Shown: one piece after another, positions 1 to 8,563 of the stretch
Position numbering within the stretch: the first letter of the stretch is position 1
Layout: the number at the start of each line of letters is the position of its first letter
Origin: Cognatiyoonia sp965661665
GTDB taxonomy: Bacteria; Pseudomonadota; Alphaproteobacteria; Rhodobacterales; Rhodobacteraceae
Direction: 5' to 3'
NCBI RefSeq assembly: GCF_965661665.1
Contig: NZ_CBFIEO010000006.1
Span: 62,001-126,000, forward strand
DNA length: 64,000 bases
Notes under the pieces: model-generated
The model's input: the letters and a program-made list of their open reading frames with translations, nothing else
Database searches by the model: none
What the model was told of the DNA's origin: nothing
Made by a program: the position numbers and the translations under genes

Positions 1-1
1 G

Positions 2-844
2 GAAGGGGCGACGGAGTTTATTCCGGTTTCCTCAACCGCGCACATCCTGCTTGCGGGGGAGCTGTTGGGATTTGAAAGCACCGCCAAGACGTTTGAAATT
101 GTTATCCAGCTAGGTGCGGTTCTGGCGATCCTGTCGGTCTATGCGACCCGCCTTTTGGGTGTCGCGCGGCAAACGCCTCATGATCCAGCGGCGCGGCGAT
201 TTTTTCTCAGCATTATCTTTGCCTGTATACCCGCAGGGGTTCTGGGCATCGCGTTCAACGATTTTATCAAAGAGACATTGTTCAACAGTCTGACCGCCAT
301 CGCGATTGTGCTGATTGTGGGTGGGGTGATCCTCTTGTTTNNNNNNNNNNTTATCAAAGAGACATTGTTCAACAGTCTGACCGCCATCGCGATTGTGCTG
401 ATTGTGGGTGGGGTGATCCTCTTGTTTATTGATCGGTTGAAGCTGACTGTCCGGCATGAGGATGCGATGCGGGTTCCTTTGAAAACGGCGTTCGCGATTG
501 GCCTGTTTCAGTGTCTGGCATTGATGCCCGGCACGTCGCGCAGCGGGGCGACGATTGTGGGCGGAATGTTGATGGGGGTTAGCAAACGGGCGGCGGCAGA
601 ATTTTCGTTCTTCTTGACCATGCCGGTGATGTTTGGCGCCACGCTGATTGATCTGCTGAAGAATTGGGATGCGCTTAATTCATCCGCCCTTTGGTTGATC
701 GCGGTTGGATTTTCCACGGCGTTTGTGACTGCGGTGATCGTTGTGCGCGCGGTTGTGGGCTTCATTTCGCAGAATGGCTACGCGCTCTTTGGCTGGTGGC
801 GAATCGTGGCAGGCCTTGCAGCATTGGGGTATTTGCACTTATAA
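2..844 (+). CDS. uppP: Undecaprenyl-diphosphatase UppP (5' end outside window, scaffold gap inside)
   Basis: Membrane phosphatase that converts undecaprenyl pyrophosphate to the monophosphate carrier used in peptidoglycan synthesis and gives bacitracin resistance. The reading frame is already open at base 2 and shows the family's E-G-x-T-E-F-[IL]-P-[VI]-S-S-T-x-H motif near the window start and the second motif P-G-T-S-R-S-G-A-T around base 530, followed by hydrophobic helices. The first codons are missing. A run of ten N at 341-350 sits between two identical 77-base copies (264-340 and 351-427). Removing one copy plus the N run takes out 87 bases, exactly 29 codons, and restores a normal helix order, so the duplication is most likely a scaffolding error and the real gene is intact. 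Confidence 0.93.
   Translation, partial: EGATEFIPVSSTAHILLAGELLGFESTAKTFEIVIQLGAVLAILSVYATRLLGVARQTPHDPAARRFFLSIIFACIPAGVLGIAFNDFIKETLFNSLTAIAIVLIVGGVILLFXXXXIKETLFNSLTAIAIVLIVGGVILLFIDRLKLTVRHEDAMRVPLKTAFAIGLFQCLALMPGTSRSGATIVGGMLMGVSKRAAAEFSFFLTMPVMFGATLIDLLKNWDALNSSALWLIAVGFSTAFVTAVIVVRAVVGFISQNGYALFGWWRIVAGLAALGYLHL
341..350. other. Assembly gap (10 N) with duplicated flanks
   Basis: Ten undetermined bases. The 77 bases before the gap (264-340) are repeated without change after it (351-427), the usual result of joining two overlapping contigs with a fixed-size spacer. Confidence 0.97.
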
Positions 845-860
845 GTCAGCAATACTGACA
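843..860. promoter_or_regulatory. Inverted-repeat operator copy 1 upstream of gltD
   Basis: AAGTCAGCAATACTGACA is an imperfect palindrome just after the uppP stop. It matches the perfect palindrome at 917-935 in most positions, which suggests two binding sites of one dimeric regulator in front of gltD. The regulator is unknown. Confidence 0.5.
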
Positions 861-916
861 TAAAAATCGGTAAAATTTTGCTTTCTGTTTGTTGATAAAT
901 TGTATTTTTCATTAAT

Positions 917-935
917 AAGTCAGTATTACTGACTT
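917..935. promoter_or_regulatory. Perfect palindromic operator copy 2 upstream of gltD
   Basis: AAGTCAGTATTACTGACTT is a perfect 9+9 palindrome around a central T, lying about 58 bases before the gltD start in an AT-rich leader. With the imperfect copy at 843-860 it forms a paired operator, probably controlling gltD and the downstream gltB. Confidence 0.6.
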
Positions 936-992
936 TTCATCCCGAAGCCTTGCCGCTAGAAGGGGCGCTCACATCCAAAGCGGGGTCTGACT

Positions 993-2420
993 ATGGCTGG
1001 TCAAAAAATGCTGAAGTTCACATCTGTTGGTCGCGACATGCCCGAAAAACGTGTGCCTGATCTACGCAAACAGGATTTCAACGAGATTTATGCCGAGTAC
1101 GCCCGCGAAAAGGCAGCAGAGCAGGCCAGCCGCTGTTCGCAATGTGGCGTACCTTATTGCCAGTCGCATTGCCCGCTGCACAATAACATCCCCGACTGGC
1201 TGCGCCTGACCGCAGAGGGGCGTCTGCGCGAAGCCTATGAAGTCAGCCAAGCGACGAACACATTCCCAGAGATTTGTGGCCGTATCTGTCCGCAGGACCG
1301 CCTTTGCGAAGGCAACTGCGTGATCGAACAATCCGGCCACGGTACAGTCACCATCGGCTCCGTGGAGAAGTACATCACCGACACAGCGTTTGAGGAAGGC
1401 TGGGTTCAGCCCATCGCGCCTGGGGTTGAGCGTGCTGAAAGCGTTGGCATCATTGGCGCAGGTCCTGGCGGTTTGGCCGCAGCGGATCGTCTGCGTCGCC
1501 AAGGCGTCCAAGTCACGGTATATGATCGTTATGACCGCGGCGGCGGATTGCTGACCTACGGAATCCCGGGCTTCAAGCTGGAAAAAGACACTGTCATGCA
1601 GCGGATGCAGCAGTTGGAAGACGGAGGCGTGCAATTCGTTCTGAACTGTAACGTGGGCAAAGACCTGTCCTTTGACGCTATCCGTGGCAAGCATGATGCT
1701 GTTCTGATTTCCACTGGCGTCTACAAGTCCCGTGACCTGCCGGACGCGGATGCGGATGGGATCGTGCGCGCGATTGATTATCTGACCGCCAGCAACCGCA
1801 AGAGCTTTGGTGACGATGTGGAAGAGTTCGACAACGGCATGTTGAACGCTGAAGGCAAGCGTGTCGTCGTAATCGGTGGTGGCGACACCGCGATGGACTG
1901 CGTACGCACCGCGATCCGCCAAGGTGCGGAAAGTGTGAAGTGCTTGTATCGCCGCGACAAAGAGAACATGCCGGGCTCCCAGCGTGAGGTTGCCAACGCC
2001 GAAGAGGAAGGTGTCGAGTTCGTTTGGCTTACCGCCCCTGCTGGATTTGAAGGCGACCCTGTGACCGGTGTGACCGTCCAAAAGATGCGCTTGGGCCAAC
2101 CAGACGCCACAGGCCGTCAGGCCCCAGAAGTCATCCCTGGTGCGGACTATGTTGAGGACGCGGACCTTGTGGTCAAAGCACTTGGGTTCGAGCCAGAAGA
2201 CCTACCTGCGCTTTGGGGCGTCGAAGGTTTGGAAGTGACCCGCTGGGGTACGGTCAAAGCTGATTTCACCACCGGCCAGACAAGTCTCGACGGGGTGTTT
2301 GCGGCGGGTGATATCGTCCGCGGCGCGTCATTGGTTGTTTGGGCAATCAAAGATGGGCGCGACTGCGCAGACGCAATTATAGACTATTTAAGCAGCGCAA
2401 ATGCGGTGGCTGCAGAATGA
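993..2420 (+). CDS. gltD: Glutamate synthase (NADPH) small subunit
   Basis: Beta subunit of GOGAT: it takes electrons from NADPH through FAD and passes them to GltB for reductive amination of 2-oxoglutarate. The 475-residue length is normal. The N-terminal domain has the two cysteine clusters for 4Fe-4S centres (C48, C51, C56, C60 and C95, C99, C105, C109). The FAD-binding G-A-G-P-G-G motif is at about 155-160 and the NADPH-binding G-G-G-D-T-A motif at about 295-300. It is followed by a secreted-protein gene whose ATG overlaps the gltD stop (ATGA), then gltB, so the three are probably one operon. Two palindromes upstream (843-935) are candidate operators. Confidence 0.97.
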   Translation: MAGQKMLKFTSVGRDMPEKRVPDLRKQDFNEIYAEYAREKAAEQASRCSQCGVPYCQSHCPLHNNIPDWLRLTAEGRLREAYEVSQATNTFPEICGRICPQDRLCEGNCVIEQSGHGTVTIGSVEKYITDTAFEEGWVQPIAPGVERAESVGIIGAGPGGLAAADRLRRQGVQVTVYDRYDRGGGLLTYGIPGFKLEKDTVMQRMQQLEDGGVQFVLNCNVGKDLSFDAIRGKHDAVLISTGVYKSRDLPDADADGIVRAIDYLTASNRKSFGDDVEEFDNGMLNAEGKRVVVIGGGDTAMDCVRTAIRQGAESVKCLYRRDKENMPGSQREVANAEEEGVEFVWLTAPAGFEGDPVTGVTVQKMRLGQPDATGRQAPEVIPGADYVEDADLVVKALGFEPEDLPALWGVEGLEVTRWGTVKADFTTGQTSLDGVFAAGDIVRGASLVVWAIKDGRDCADAIIDYLSSANAVAAE

Positions 2421-3211
2421 GTCGCAGAGCGTGCACAAAGCGTAAACCCAGCGTACATACGCATGTCATACAGCAATCTGCCGCTGGGGCAGTGATGCTG
2501 ACCCTTTTGATGGCCATTGGCCTGACAGCGAAACCAGTCTTTGGTCAGTCCGCTGACACCTTCACACTGCCGTCTGGATGTTGGGCGTGGGTCACGGTTC
2601 AGGCCGCTGATTGCACTGTCGAGCATAACTTCGTCTGTGAAGGCGATCCTGACGGCCACAAGCAGCGGGTCATCCTTGATGAAGAAGGGATGGTCTATCT
2701 CGGCACGACGGACGACGAATCCCAGTGGCTCAACAGCTTTCACCCACGCTCCGCCCATTCTGAGCAACTGGAGCCGGAGCCGCGCGACCGTGCGTCTTTT
2801 ACTGAGCTGTTGGAGAACGGTGTCGATACCTACGACTTCCGCACAATCTCCCCCGAGCTTGGCGTGACCCGCTTTGTGGGTCAGGACACGCTGACAGGCC
2901 GCACCGTTGTGATTGACGGGGTGGCGCTTGAAGAAACACAGTTCAACATCACCGCTTACAATCAAGATGGTGATGAGATTTGGTCGTCAGAAGGCAATGA
3001 ATACATCCACCGCGACTGGCGGATTTTTCAAGCGGGGCCGAGCACGGTCACCTTGCCTGACGAGTCCTATCAAGAAGATGACAGCCCGGTGGAATATATG
3101 TTCCCCGGCGATCCCGGCTTTTTGTCGGTCAATCCAAAACATGGCTGCGGACTGACAATGTCCAACAGCCCCGTGACTGCCCTAGAGGAGTTTTTGAATG
3201 TCGATCTTTGA
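2417..3211 (+). CDS. Conserved secreted protein between gltD and gltB, function unknown
   Basis: 264 residues. The start at 2417 forms an ATGA overlap with the gltD stop; a longer frame exists but would run far into gltD. The N-terminus is basic and then hydrophobic (about residues 21-45, ending near A-K-P-V-F-G-Q), as in a signal peptide or anchor. The mature part is acidic and has a few cysteines (in S-G-C-W-A-W, A-D-C-T-V, F-V-C-E-G and H-G-C-G), which suggests disulfides in the periplasm. The 3' end overlaps the gltB start by 14 bases, so it is translationally linked to both glutamate synthase genes. I recognise no domain, and a direct role in glutamate synthesis is only inferred from position; a periplasmic protein could not bind the cytoplasmic enzyme. 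Confidence 0.8.
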   Translation: MSRRACTKRKPSVHTHVIQQSAAGAVMLTLLMAIGLTAKPVFGQSADTFTLPSGCWAWVTVQAADCTVEHNFVCEGDPDGHKQRVILDEEGMVYLGTTDDESQWLNSFHPRSAHSEQLEPEPRDRASFTELLENGVDTYDFRTISPELGVTRFVGQDTLTGRTVVIDGVALEETQFNITAYNQDGDEIWSSEGNEYIHRDWRIFQAGPSTVTLPDESYQEDDSPVEYMFPGDPGFLSVNPKHGCGLTMSNSPVTALEEFLNVDL

Positions 3212-6200
3212 TAACGCTTGGGTAGCTGCCGAACAGGCAAAACGCGACTGGATGGCTGAGAATAGCCTTTATCGCGATGAGGATGAGCATGCGTCCTGCG
3301 GTGTCGGTCTTGTGGTGTCCATTGATGGTACGCCGTCCCGTGCCGTGGTTGAAAATGGGATCGACGCGCTCAAGGCCGTTTGGCACCGTGGCGCGGTTGA
3401 TGCCGATGGCAAAACAGGTGATGGCGCGGGTATCCACGTCCAAATTCCTGTGCCGTTCTTTTATGACCAAGTGCGCCGCACAGGGCATGAACCTGATGAT
3501 GATAAGCTGATCGCGGTCGGTCAGATCTTCCTGCCGCGCATCGACTTTGGCGCGCAAGAGCAGAGTCGCACGATTGTGGAAACCGAAGTTCTCCGCATGG
3601 GGCACTACATCTACGGCTGGCGCCACGTGCCGGTTGAGAATGAGTGTCTTGGCGAAAAGGCCAATGCGACACGGCCAGAGATTGAGCAAATCCTGATCCG
3701 CTGTGAAAAGGATATGACCGAGGAAGAGTTTGAGCGTGAGCTTTACATCATTCGTCGCCGTATTGAGAAAGCGGCCGGTCGTGATCTTTATATTTGCTCT
3801 CTGTCTTGCCGGTCGATCATCTACAAAGGCATGATGCTGGCGGAGCAAGTGGCGATTTTCTATCCTGACCTGATGGACAAGCGCTTTGAAAGTGCGTTTG
3901 CGATTTACCACCAGCGCTATTCCACCAACACCTTCCCGCAGTGGTCGCTGGCGCAGCCTTTTCGCATGTTGGCCCACAATGGTGAAATCAACACGCTGAA
4001 AGGCAACGTCAACTGGATGCGCAGCCATGAAATCCGCATGGCATCTGGTGCATTTGGTGATGCGGCAGAAGATATCAAGCCGATCATTCCGGCTGGGGCG
4101 TCTGACTCGTCTGCTTTGGATTCCGTTTTCGAGGTGCTGGTCCGCGCAGGCCGCAGTGCGCCCATGGCAAAAACCATGATGGTGCCAGAGGCATGGTCCA
4201 AGCAAGGGTCTGACATGCCGCAGGCGTGGCATGACATGTACGGCTACTGCAACGCAGTGATGGAGCCGTGGGACGGTCCCGCTGCCTTGGCGATGACGGA
4301 TGGTCGTTGGGTCTGCGGTGGTCTGGATCGGAACGGTCTGCGTCCGTTGCGCTACGTCGTGACAGGCGATGGCCTTTTGATCGCAGGGTCAGAGGTTGGC
4401 ATGGTGCCGATTGACGAGGCGATTGCAGTTGAAAAGGGTGCCTTGGGTCCGGGTCAGCTGATCGCGGTTGATATGGAAGAGGGGAAGCTCTTCCACGATG
4501 AGGAACTCAAAGACAAGCTGGCCGCGTCGCAGCCGTTTGGTGAATGGGTGGGGCTGGTCACAGACCTAAACACGGTGCTGGATGATACGACAGAAGCAGC
4601 GGTATTCAGCGGTGTGGAACTGCGCAAGCGGCAGATCGCGGCGGGCTATTCCATGGAAGAGCTTGAACAGGTTCTGGCCCCAATGGCCGAGGACGGGAAA
4701 GAGATGATCGCGTCCATGGGCGACGACACGCCATCGGCCGTACTGTCCAAGACCTATCGCCCGCTAAGCCATTTCTTCCGCCAGAATTTCTCTCAGGTCA
4801 CGAACCCGCCGATCGACAGCCTGCGCGAAAGCCGCGTGATGTCGCTGAAGACACGCTTTGGTAACTTGAAGAACGTGCTCGATGAAAGCAGCAGCCAGAC
4901 GGAGATTCTGGTGCTCGACAGCCCGTTCGTGGGCAACGCCGAATTTGACGCGATGGTTGAGCAGTTCGGCGGCAGCGTTACTGTGATCGACTGTACTTTT
5001 GAAACCGGTGTAGGCGCGTTGAATGCTGGCTTGCAGCGGATCATGTCTGAGGCGGAAGATGCCGTACGGTCTGGCGCTGGGCATATTGTTCTGACCGATC
5101 AAGGTCAGTCTGAAATCCGGATCGCGATGCCAATGATCCTTGCGACCTCTGCGGTGCATTCTGGTCTGACGAAGAACGGTCTGCGAACCTTCTGTTCAAT
5201 TAATGTACGGTCTGCGGAGTGTATTGATCCGCATTACTTTGCGGTTTTGATCGGCTGTGGTGCAACCACGGTGAACGCCTACCTCGCGCTCGATTCCATC
5301 GCAGATCGGGTGGAGCGTGGCTTGATAGATGGCACGCTCACCGATGCGATGCGTCGCTATCGGGCTGCCGTTGATGCGGGTCTGCTCAAGATCATGTCGA
5401 AGATGGGGATTTCGGTTCTGTCGTCCTATCGTGGAGGCCTGAACTTTGAAGCTGTCGGCCTGTCCCGCGCGATGGTGGCGGAATATTTCCCAGGCATGCA
5501 AAGCCGAATTTCCGGCATTGGTGTGAGCGGTATTCAGTCAAAGCTGGAAGACGTTCACGCACAAGGCTGGAAGAGTGGCACAGACATTCTGCCCATCGGC
5601 GGCTTTTACAAAGCGCGTCGATCTGGCGAAAAGCACGCTTGGGAAGCGCAGACCATGCATTTGATGCAAGCGGCCTGTAACAATGCGTCTTATGGGCTGT
5701 GGCAGCAGTATTCAAGAAAGATGCAAAACAACCCGCCGATCCACCTTCGGGACTTGTTGGCAATCAAACCCCTTGGCGTGCCTGTGCCGATTGAAGAGGT
5801 GGAAAGCATCACGTCGATCCGCAAGCGCTTCGTCACACCGGGCATGTCGCTGGGTGCATTGAGCCCTGAGGCGCATAAGACACTGAATGTCGCGATGAAC
5901 CGCATTGGGGCGAAGTCTGATTCCGGCGAGGGTGGCGAAGATCCGGCGCACTTCCATCCAGAGCCAAACGGTGACAACCCATCTGCGAAGATCAAGCAGG
6001 TCGCCTCTGGCCGGTTTGGTGTGACCGCCGAATACCTCAACCAATGTGAAGAGCTTGAGATCAAAGTCGCCCAAGGTGCCAAGCCCGGTGAGGGCGGTCA
6101 GTTGCCCGGAATGAAGGTCACGGACCTCATTGCCCGCCTGCGTCATTCAACGAAAGGTGTAACGCTGATCTCACCACCGCCACACCACGATATCTATTCG

Positions 6201-7718
6201 ATCGAGGATTTGGCGCAGCTCATCTACGATCTGAAGCAGATCAATCCGCGCTGTAAGGTGACGGTGAAGCTTGTTGCCTCCTCCGGCGTTGGCACAATTG
6301 CAGCTGGCGTGGCCAAGGCGAAAGCGGATGTGATCCTGATCTCCGGCCACAATGGTGGTACGGGTGCGTCCCCTGCGACGTCGATCAAATATGCGGGCCT
6401 GCCGTGGGAGATGGGACTGACAGAGGCGCATCAGGTTCTGGCAATGAACAACCTGCGGGAGCGTGTAACGCTTCGTACCGACGGTGGTTTGCGCACCGGT
6501 CGAGATATTGTCATGGCAGCGATGATGGGGGCCGAGGAATACGGCATCGGCACCGCTGCCCTGATTGCGATGGGCTGCATCATGGTGCGCCAGTGTCAAT
6601 CGAACACATGCCCTGTTGGTGTCTGCACGCAAGACGAAAGCCTGCGGGCAAAGTTTGCTGGCAACGCCGACAAGGTTGTAAACCTCATCACCTTCTATGC
6701 CACCGAGGTACGTGAAATCCTTGCCGAACTCGGCGCGCGGTCGTTGGATGAGGTGATCGGCCGTGCTGATCTGTTGGCGCAGGTCAGCCGTGGCTCCGCC
6801 CATCTGGATGACCTCGACCTAAATCCGCTGCTTATCACGGTCGATGGTGCGTCCAAGATCAAATACGACCGTGACCGCCCACGCAACCCGGTGGATGACA
6901 CTCTCGATGCGCAGATCGTCAAGGATGCGGAGCGCTTCCTGAAAGACGGCGAGAAGATGCAGTTGGATTATGCAGTGCAAAACACGCTGCGCACCATCGG
7001 CACACGTACGTCCAGCCATATCGTGCGCGAGCATGGGATGCGCAACGATCTCCAGCCCGATCACCTCACGGTCAAGCTGCGCGGGTCAGCCGGTCAGTCG
7101 CTTGGTGCCTTTGCGGTGCCGGGTCTGAAGCTGGAAGTGTCCGGTGATGCCAACGACTACGTCGGTAAGGGTTTGTCTGGCGGCATGATCGTTGTGCGCC
7201 CGCCAATGGCGAGCCCGCTTGTCGCGTCAGACAACACAATCATCGGCAACACCGTGCTTTACGGTGCGACGGATGGCTATCTCTTCGCGGCGGGTCGCGC
7301 GGGGGAGCGGTTCGCCGTTCGCAACTCAGGCGCGAAGGTTGTGATCGAAGGCTGCGGCACCAACGGCTGTGAATACATGACCGGCGGTGTGGCGGTGATC
7401 CTTGGCTCTATCGGGGCCAACTTTGGCGCAGGCATGACCGGCGGCATGGCGTATCTTTATGAACCAGAAGGCGCATCAGCTGAAATGGTGAATATGGAAA
7501 CGCTCGTCATTTACCCAGTGACCGTAGATTACTGGATGGACCAGATGCGCGGCCTGATCGAGATGCATGCCAAGGAAACGGGTAGCCGCAAGGCCGGACG
7601 GATCCTACAGGATTGGGACATTGAAAAGCATAACTTCCTTCAGGTCTGCCCGAAGGAAATGCTGGCTCACATCCCGCATCCACTGAGCATTGAGGATGCA
7701 GCGATCCCTGCGGAATAA
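3198..7718 (+). CDS. gltB: Glutamate synthase (NADPH) large subunit
   Basis: Alpha subunit of GOGAT, 1506 residues, full length. An N-terminal Ntn-type glutamine amidotransferase domain has its nucleophile in H-A-S-C-G-V-G at residue 34, so about 33 residues are probably removed as a propeptide. The central domain is followed by the FMN-binding barrel (S-G-H-N-G-G-T-G-A-S-P near 1052) and the 3Fe-4S cysteines C-x5-C-x4-C at about 1127-1138. The C-terminus is the G-x-G-x-x-G repeat-rich beta-helix. It works with gltD upstream. The start overlaps the end of the secreted-protein gene by 14 bases. Confidence 0.98.
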   Translation: MSIFDNAWVAAEQAKRDWMAENSLYRDEDEHASCGVGLVVSIDGTPSRAVVENGIDALKAVWHRGAVDADGKTGDGAGIHVQIPVPFFYDQVRRTGHEPDDDKLIAVGQIFLPRIDFGAQEQSRTIVETEVLRMGHYIYGWRHVPVENECLGEKANATRPEIEQILIRCEKDMTEEEFERELYIIRRRIEKAAGRDLYICSLSCRSIIYKGMMLAEQVAIFYPDLMDKRFESAFAIYHQRYSTNTFPQWSLAQPFRMLAHNGEINTLKGNVNWMRSHEIRMASGAFGDAAEDIKPIIPAGASDSSALDSVFEVLVRAGRSAPMAKTMMVPEAWSKQGSDMPQAWHDMYGYCNAVMEPWDGPAALAMTDGRWVCGGLDRNGLRPLRYVVTGDGLLIAGSEVGMVPIDEAIAVEKGALGPGQLIAVDMEEGKLFHDEELKDKLAASQPFGEWVGLVTDLNTVLDDTTEAAVFSGVELRKRQIAAGYSMEELEQVLAPMAEDGKEMIASMGDDTPSAVLSKTYRPLSHFFRQNFSQVTNPPIDSLRESRVMSLKTRFGNLKNVLDESSSQTEILVLDSPFVGNAEFDAMVEQFGGSVTVIDCTFETGVGALNAGLQRIMSEAEDAVRSGAGHIVLTDQGQSEIRIAMPMILATSAVHSGLTKNGLRTFCSINVRSAECIDPHYFAVLIGCGATTVNAYLALDSIADRVERGLIDGTLTDAMRRYRAAVDAGLLKIMSKMGISVLSSYRGGLNFEAVGLSRAMVAEYFPGMQSRISGIGVSGIQSKLEDVHAQGWKSGTDILPIGGFYKARRSGEKHAWEAQTMHLMQAACNNASYGLWQQYSRKMQNNPPIHLRDLLAIKPLGVPVPIEEVESITSIRKRFVTPGMSLGALSPEAHKTLNVAMNRIGAKSDSGEGGEDPAHFHPEPNGDNPSAKIKQVASGRFGVTAEYLNQCEELEIKVAQGAKPGEGGQLPGMKVTDLIARLRHSTKGVTLISPPPHHDIYSIEDLAQLIYDLKQINPRCKVTVKLVASSGVGTIAAGVAKAKADVILISGHNGGTGASPATSIKYAGLPWEMGLTEAHQVLAMNNLRERVTLRTDGGLRTGRDIVMAAMMGAEEYGIGTAALIAMGCIMVRQCQSNTCPVGVCTQDESLRAKFAGNADKVVNLITFYATEVREILAELGARSLDEVIGRADLLAQVSRGSAHLDDLDLNPLLITVDGASKIKYDRDRPRNPVDDTLDAQIVKDAERFLKDGEKMQLDYAVQNTLRTIGTRTSSHIVREHGMRNDLQPDHLTVKLRGSAGQSLGAFAVPGLKLEVSGDANDYVGKGLSGGMIVVRPPMASPLVASDNTIIGNTVLYGATDGYLFAAGRAGERFAVRNSGAKVVIEGCGTNGCEYMTGGVAVILGSIGANFGAGMTGGMAYLYEPEGASAEMVNMETLVIYPVTVDYWMDQMRGLIEMHAKETGSRKAGRILQDWDIEKHNFLQVCPKEMLAHIPHPLSIEDAAIPAE

Positions 7719-7729
7719 TGTCGATGCTT

Positions 7730-7762
7730 GACCCCTTGATCGGTACGGCGGATTAAGGGGTC
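7730..7762 (+). promoter_or_regulatory. Inverted repeat enclosing the mtgA ribosome-binding site
   Basis: GACCCCTT at 7730-7737 pairs perfectly with AAGGGGTC at 7755-7762, which directly precedes the mtgA ATG at 7763. The right arm contains the only Shine-Dalgarno-like sequence (AAGGGG), so folding would hide it. It could also attenuate read-through from gltB. Confidence 0.55.
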
Positions 7763-8500
7763 ATGGCACGCAAGAAGACCTCAGCGAAGAAAACCAAGAA
7801 AAAACAGCCGCAACGCAGTCGCTTGAATGAAGCGATCCTGCGCGTGCGCCGTTGGTTTTGGCGGATCCTCTTTGGTGTGTTGGCGGTGGTCGTGCTGATC
7901 ACTTTGGCCTACCGTTTCATCAACCCGCCCATCACACCTTATGCCTTTTCCGAAAGCCGCCGTTTGGGCGGGATCGAACATGAGTGGGTCGCGATGGAGG
8001 AGATTGCCCTCGTCATGGCTCGTTCTGCCGTCGCTGCAGAGGATGCAAATTTCTGTTTGCATTGGGGGCTGGATGTGACGGCGATTCAAGAGGCGCTGGA
8101 TCAACGGGGATCACGCGGTGCGTCGACCATAAGTCAGCAAGTCGTCAAGAACGTTTACCTCTGGCATGGGCGGTCTTGGGTTCGCAAATCGATAGAAGCG
8201 ATGTGGACCCCGCTGATGGAAGCGCTGTGGACCAAGCGCCGTATTCTAGAGGTGTATCTCAACGTTGCAGAGTTTGATGAAGGCGTATTTGGGGTTCAGG
8301 CCGCATCGCGACATTATTTTGGCGTGGACGCGGTGGATTTGTCCCCCACGCAAGCCGCGCGGTTGGCCGCACTCCTTCCATCGCCCAAAACGCGGTCTGC
8401 CTCCAACCCCTCTGCCGCAATTCGGCGACGTGCGGCCGCGATCGTAGATGGGGCGGCAACGATCCACTCAGATGGGCGGGTCGGCTGCTTTGAACGCTGA
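7763..8500 (+). CDS. mtgA: Monofunctional biosynthetic peptidoglycan transglycosylase
   Basis: Inner-membrane glycosyltransferase (family GT51) that polymerises lipid II into glycan strands without a transpeptidase domain. 245 residues, normal length. A very basic N-terminal tail (about 1-30) precedes one membrane helix (about 32-52). Family motifs are present: A-A-E-D-A-N-F with the catalytic Glu near 92, H-W-G-L-D, G-A-S-T-I-S-Q-Q-V-V-K-N, and K-R-R-I-L-E-V-Y-L-N-V-A-E. The start codon follows the inverted repeat at 7730-7762 directly. Confidence 0.95.
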   Translation: MARKKTSAKKTKKKQPQRSRLNEAILRVRRWFWRILFGVLAVVVLITLAYRFINPPITPYAFSESRRLGGIEHEWVAMEEIALVMARSAVAAEDANFCLHWGLDVTAIQEALDQRGSRGASTISQQVVKNVYLWHGRSWVRKSIEAMWTPLMEALWTKRRILEVYLNVAEFDEGVFGVQAASRHYFGVDAVDLSPTQAARLAALLPSPKTRSASNPSAAIRRRAAAIVDGAATIHSDGRVGCFER

Positions 8501-8563
8501 TCCGAGGTTGAACCGCGCCCCGCTGAATGGCATTCAGGAGGCAACCACAGATCAGGTTTGCCG

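Noticed and set aside
264..427. Possible true tandem duplication inside UppP
   Set aside because: The repeat is identical, ends at a run of exactly ten N, and removal restores the normal protein, so an assembly join is the simpler reading.
1062..2099. Long minus-strand open frame (345 codons) opposite gltD
   Set aside because: Shadow of gltD; no motifs and no ribosome-binding site.
3129..4232. Long minus-strand open frame (367 codons) over the secreted-protein gene and gltB
   Set aside because: It lies opposite well-supported genes, has no recognised motif, and its amino-acid make-up is that of an antisense frame in GC-rich DNA.
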